Source of the DNA: JBOIBN01 sp050739575
GTDB lineage: Bacteria; Pseudomonadota; Gammaproteobacteria; JAKDMP01
NCBI GenBank assembly: GCA_050739575.1
Contig: JBOIBN010000099.1
Coordinates: 1-7,254, forward strand
Reading direction: 5' to 3'
DNA length: 7,254 nucleotides
The notes under the pieces were generated by a model. It did no database searches and was not told the origin of the DNA. It worked only from the letters and a program-made list of their open reading frames with translations. This document shows positions 5,579 to 7,254 of the stretch, in pieces. Position numbers and translations under genes: made by a program. Numbering within the stretch: position 1 is the stretch's first letter; every line of letters begins with the position of its first letter.

Positions 5579-6616
5579 ATGAACGTTCCGGGTTTAGACG
5601 AAGTCCACAAGACCAGACGGCGCGACGACGACGATCAGCAGGGGCTTGACGAACATGACGTCGGCCGCGATTCCGACGAAGCGTCCGATGAGACGGATTC
5701 CCTGACGCTGGATTACGACGGCGAAGCGGAAGAAAACGAAGAGGAGTCGCCGGAGCGGGAAGCGCGGCAAACTCCCAACAGCGAAGATCTCAACGCCATC
5801 AATCGCTATCTGTGCGGGATCGGCTTTCATTCACTGTTGAACGCGGAGGAGGAGAAAACTCTTTCGCGGCGTGCGCGCCGCGGCAACGAGGCGGCGCGCC
5901 AACGCATGATCGAATGCAATCTGCGCTTGGTGGTAAGCATTGCACGGGCCTATACGGGCCGCGGCGTGCCGCTCCTCGATCTCATCGAGGAAGGCAATCT
6001 CGGCCTGATGATGGCGGTCGCGAAGTTCGATCCCCAGCGCGGCTGCCGCTTCTCGACCTACGCCACCTGGTGGATACGCCAGGCGGTGAGCCGCGCCGTC
6101 ATCAATCAGGGGCGCACGGTGCGCCTGCCGGTTCATGTTGCGCTCGAATTGTCCACCTTCGTCAAGGCCGACCAGTCCTTGCACCAGACGCTTGGCCGTG
6201 CGCCGACTCCGATCGAATTGGCCGCGGCGACGGGCTTTGACATCAAACGCATCGAGCGGCTGCGCCGGGTGCGCGAACAGGCCATCTCGATAGACGCACC
6301 GTTAAACGGGGTGCACGGCGTGGGGCTGCTCGAAAACATCAGCGATGACGGCGACGGCGATCCGTGGCGACGAGCCGAGGCCCAGGAATTCAAGGATCTG
6401 CTCGGCGCCTGGCTGGCCGAACTGCCGCCTCATCAACGGGAGGTCATCGAGCGGCGCTACGGGTTCAACGGTTGCGAACGCATGACGCTCGACCGTGCCG
6501 GTGAGGAGCTCGGCGTCACCCGCGAGCGGGTGCGGCAACTGGAAATGGCGGCGATACGCGGTCTCAAACAGGTGTTGGCCGACGCCGGGATCACCCGCGA
6601 AGCCTTGCCCGATTAA
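5579..6616 (+). CDS. rpoS: RNA polymerase sigma factor RpoS, divergent form
   Basis: RpoS directs RNA polymerase to general stress and stationary-phase promoters. From the ATG at 5579 the protein has 345 residues; the adjacent GTG at 5576 would add one, and GGGG at 5563-5566 fits either weakly. A very acidic N-terminal stretch (about 15-62) precedes region 1.2 (about 70-102). Region 2 (about 103-180) contains NLRLVVSIARAY, DLIEEGNLGL and RFSTYATWWIRQAVSRAVIN. Region 3 covers about 184-258, and region 4 (about 270-335) has a helix-turn-helix with VTRERVRQLE. nlpD immediately upstream supports RpoS over other sigma-70 members. Compared with E. coli RpoS, the K173 position is leucine (L189 here) and the E155 position is serine. 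The leader between nlpD and rpoS is 49 bases. The stop codon falls in the left TTAA flank of an inserted element. Confidence 0.93.
   Translation: MNVPGLDEVHKTRRRDDDDQQGLDEHDVGRDSDEASDETDSLTLDYDGEAEENEEESPEREARQTPNSEDLNAINRYLCGIGFHSLLNAEEEKTLSRRARRGNEAARQRMIECNLRLVVSIARAYTGRGVPLLDLIEEGNLGLMMAVAKFDPQRGCRFSTYATWWIRQAVSRAVINQGRTVRLPVHVALELSTFVKADQSLHQTLGRAPTPIELAAATGFDIKRIERLRRVREQAISIDAPLNGVHGVGLLENISDDGDGDPWRRAEAQEFKDLLGAWLAELPPHQREVIERRYGFNGCERMTLDRAGEELGVTRERVRQLEMAAIRGLKQVLADAGITREALPD
6613..6616. repeat. Left TTAA flank (putative target-site duplication)
   Basis: TTAA directly precedes the left terminal inverted repeat and is matched by TTAA at 6770-6773. Its last three bases are the rpoS stop codon. 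Because TTAA is its own reverse complement, these copies could instead be the outer ends of longer 16-bp inverted repeats. Confidence 0.55.
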
Positions 6617-6643
6617 GGAAGCTCTGATTTATTCAGAGCTTCC
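6617..6643 (+). repeat. Perfect 11-bp hairpin directly after the rpoS stop
   Basis: GGAAGCTCTGA (6617-6627) pairs exactly with TCAGAGCTTCC (6633-6643) around the loop TTTAT. It starts at the base after the rpoS TAA. No T-run follows (GCGTGG), so it looks more like an mRNA-end stabiliser or an element-end structure than a classic terminator. Confidence 0.8.
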
Positions 6644-6668
6644 GCGTGGTGCATGGATACACCACCGC
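6644..6668 (+). repeat. GTGGTG/CACCAC hairpin with bulged base
   Basis: GTGGTG (6646-6651) pairs with CACCAC (6660-6665) around an 8-base loop. GC (6644-6645) and GC (6667-6668) extend the stem past one bulged C. It follows the first hairpin with no gap. Confidence 0.55.
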
Positions 6669-6695
6669 AAATCAAGTACGCAAGTGCTTGATTTT
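6669..6695 (+). terminator. 11-bp hairpin with GCAA tetraloop, possible rpoS terminator
   Basis: AAATCAAGTAC (6669-6679) pairs with GTGCTTGATTT (6684-6694), with one G-T pair, around the GNRA-type tetraloop GCAA. The 3' arm runs into TTTT (6692-6695), and the 5' arm has the matching A-run, a layout that can work as an intrinsic terminator. The T-run is short and the stem is not GC-rich, so termination is uncertain. Confidence 0.4.
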
Positions 6696-6701
6696 CCGTG
6701 A

Positions 6702-6730
6702 GGCAAGTCCGGTCATGTGCCCGACTTGTC
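6702..6730 (+). repeat. Imperfect hairpin GGCAAGTC/GACTTGTC
   Basis: GGCAAGTC (6702-6709) pairs with GACTTGTC (6723-6730), with one G-T pair. After a C-C mismatch, GG/CC extends the stem around the loop TCATGTG. It is the fourth of five consecutive hairpins. Confidence 0.55.
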
Positions 6731-6732
6731 GT

Positions 6733-6764
6733 CTCTGATCAATTCGTGGACGAATTGATCAGAG
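6733..6764. repeat. Perfect 15-bp inverted repeat at the element's right end
   Basis: CTCTGATCAATTCGT (6733-6747) and ACGAATTGATCAGAG (6750-6764) are exact inverted repeats separated by only GG. The right terminal inverted repeat lies in its outer arm. On the + strand it is followed by TTTCCTT, so it may also terminate rpoS transcription. Confidence 0.8.
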
Positions 6765-6769
6765 TTTCC

Positions 6770-6773
6770 TTAA
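6770..6773. repeat. Right TTAA flank (putative target-site duplication)
   Basis: TTAA directly follows the right terminal inverted repeat and matches the left flank at 6613-6616. Four bases alone can recur by chance; the support comes from its exact position outside both repeats. Confidence 0.55.
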
Positions 6774-6818
6774 GCGACCGTCTTACGCGGGCGTACCCGT
6801 CCACTCAGTTGGGCCGTC

Positions 6819-7202
6819 CTAGCGGATGATGAGCGCCGAAGCGGCGCGCCGGCCTTCCGCGAGCACGATGTTCCAGGTGCGGCAGGCGGCGGCGGTATCC
6901 ATGATTTCCACGCCGATGCCCGCCTCGAACAATGCGGCAAGTTTTTCCTGACGCGGAAACCGTTGGCGCTCGCCCGTGCCGAGAATGATCATTTCCGGGC
7001 GAGGTTCGAGTTCGAGCAGCCATGCGAGATTCGTGACATCGAGTTCGTCGAGGGTCTGCGGCGGCCAGTCGGGGACGACGCGCGTGGGCGTCACGATCAG
7101 GCTGTGGTCGTAAATGGTCGCACCGATCCTGATTTCGCCCGGGTGATAATGGCGGACGGAAGGTTGCTCGGATTCGAGCAGAAAGTCGCGTACGATTTCC
7201 AT
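6819..7202 (-). CDS. Mth938/Xcc1710-like domain protein (DUF498 type)
   Basis: This 127-residue protein belongs to the small Mth938-like family, which includes Xcc1710 and the mitochondrial complex I assembly factor NDUFAF3. The bacterial role is not established. The domain fills the whole protein. IGATIYDHSLIVTP (26-39) starts the fold, MIILGTGER (71-79) carries the family LGTG motif, and GIGVEIMDTAAACRTWNIVL (95-114) with AEGR is the most conserved part. There is no signal peptide or membrane segment, so it is cytoplasmic. The ATG at 7200-7202 matches the expected family N-terminus, although no Shine-Dalgarno site is visible. It converges on rpoS across the hairpin-rich element. Family assignment is confident, function is not. 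Confidence 0.88.
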   Translation of the reverse strand: MEIVRDFLLESEQPSVRHYHPGEIRIGATIYDHSLIVTPTRVVPDWPPQTLDELDVTNLAWLLELEPRPEMIILGTGERQRFPRQEKLAALFEAGIGVEIMDTAAACRTWNIVLAEGRRAASALIIR

Positions 7203-7211
7203 TAATGCAAA

Positions 7212-7217
7212 ATTCTA
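7212..7217 (-). promoter_or_regulatory. Possible -10 box for the Mth938-like gene
   Basis: TAGAAT on the minus strand matches 5 of 6 bases of TATAAT and ends 9 bases before the start codon. If used, transcription would begin almost at the ATG, which would fit the missing Shine-Dalgarno site. No convincing -35 box is present. Confidence 0.25.
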
Positions 7218-7254
7218 AATCATCTTCGATGGTAACATCGGCGCTCGTGTGGTC

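Larger units (their letters stand above)
6617..6769. mobile_element. MITE-like 153-bp element with terminal inverted repeats
   Basis: GGAAGCTCTGAT (6617-6628) and ATCAGAGTTTCC (6758-6769) are inverted repeats matching at 11 of 12 positions, and both are bordered outside by TTAA. The interior has no open frame of meaningful length and no transposase remnant. It is almost entirely taken up by hairpins at 6617-6643, 6644-6668, 6669-6694, 6702-6730 and 6733-6764. The heptamer CTCTGAT or its complement occurs at both ends and again in the subterminal hairpins. Short length, terminal inverted repeats, a 4-bp flanking duplication and lack of coding fit a non-autonomous miniature element. GGAA-type ends and a 4-bp TA-containing target recall IS5-family elements, but that link is from memory. 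It lies between convergent genes and could also serve as the rpoS 3' processing or termination region. Confidence 0.6.

Noticed and set aside
6654..6691. 12-codon open frame (MDTPPQIKYASA) inside the hairpin element
   Set aside because: It is too short, has no ribosome-binding site, and overlaps stable stems. I see no similarity to a transposase.
1..7254. CRISPR array, phage genes or a defence system
   Set aside because: There are no regularly spaced direct repeats and no nuclease, phage or toxin-antitoxin signatures among the coding regions.

Overview
The window is GC-rich, densely coded bacterial chromosome. It carries the surE-pcm-nlpD-rpoS block, a gene order characteristic of Gammaproteobacteria. 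A divergent smrA beside surE, and an RpoS that differs clearly from the enterobacterial form, suggest a Xanthomonadales-like or other early-branching gammaproteobacterium. This placement is inferred from gene order and remembered protein motifs, not from a database search.

Layout, left to right. Positions 1-482 hold the 3' part of an unrecognised gene on the + strand. Next is mscL (+, 535-996), a mechanosensitive channel with a cysteine-rich zinc-ribbon-like tail. It converges on a minus-strand group that reads right to left: smrA (2646-3221), a tRNA-Val(CAC) gene with encoded CCA (2543-2617), a lipoprotein of the M28 / metal-type glutaminyl cyclase fold (1486-2436), and a DgkA-family lipid kinase (about 1047-1430). 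From a short divergent region at 3222-3299 the + strand operon starts: surE (3300-4049), pcm (about 4076-4714), nlpD (4711-5529) and rpoS (about 5579-6616). pcm and nlpD overlap by 4 bases and surE abuts or overlaps pcm, so translational coupling is likely. An Mth938/Xcc1710-like protein on the minus strand (6819-7202) converges on rpoS.

Functionally, surE (nucleotidase), pcm (isoaspartyl repair), nlpD (amidase-activator lipoprotein) and rpoS (general stress sigma factor) form a stationary-phase and stress cluster. mscL (osmotic release valve), the lipid kinase and smrA fit general envelope and translation housekeeping.

The most unusual structure is between rpoS and the Mth938-like gene. A 153-bp sequence (6617-6769) has 12-bp terminal inverted repeats with one mismatch, is flanked by TTAA on both sides, and is filled almost end to end with five hairpins. 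It looks like a MITE-type non-autonomous element inserted at the rpoS stop codon, with the left TTAA supplying that codon. Other points worth checking are the loss in RpoS of the residue equivalent to E. coli K173, the complete loss of LytM metal ligands in NlpD, and the glutaminyl-cyclase-like signature of the M28 lipoprotein.
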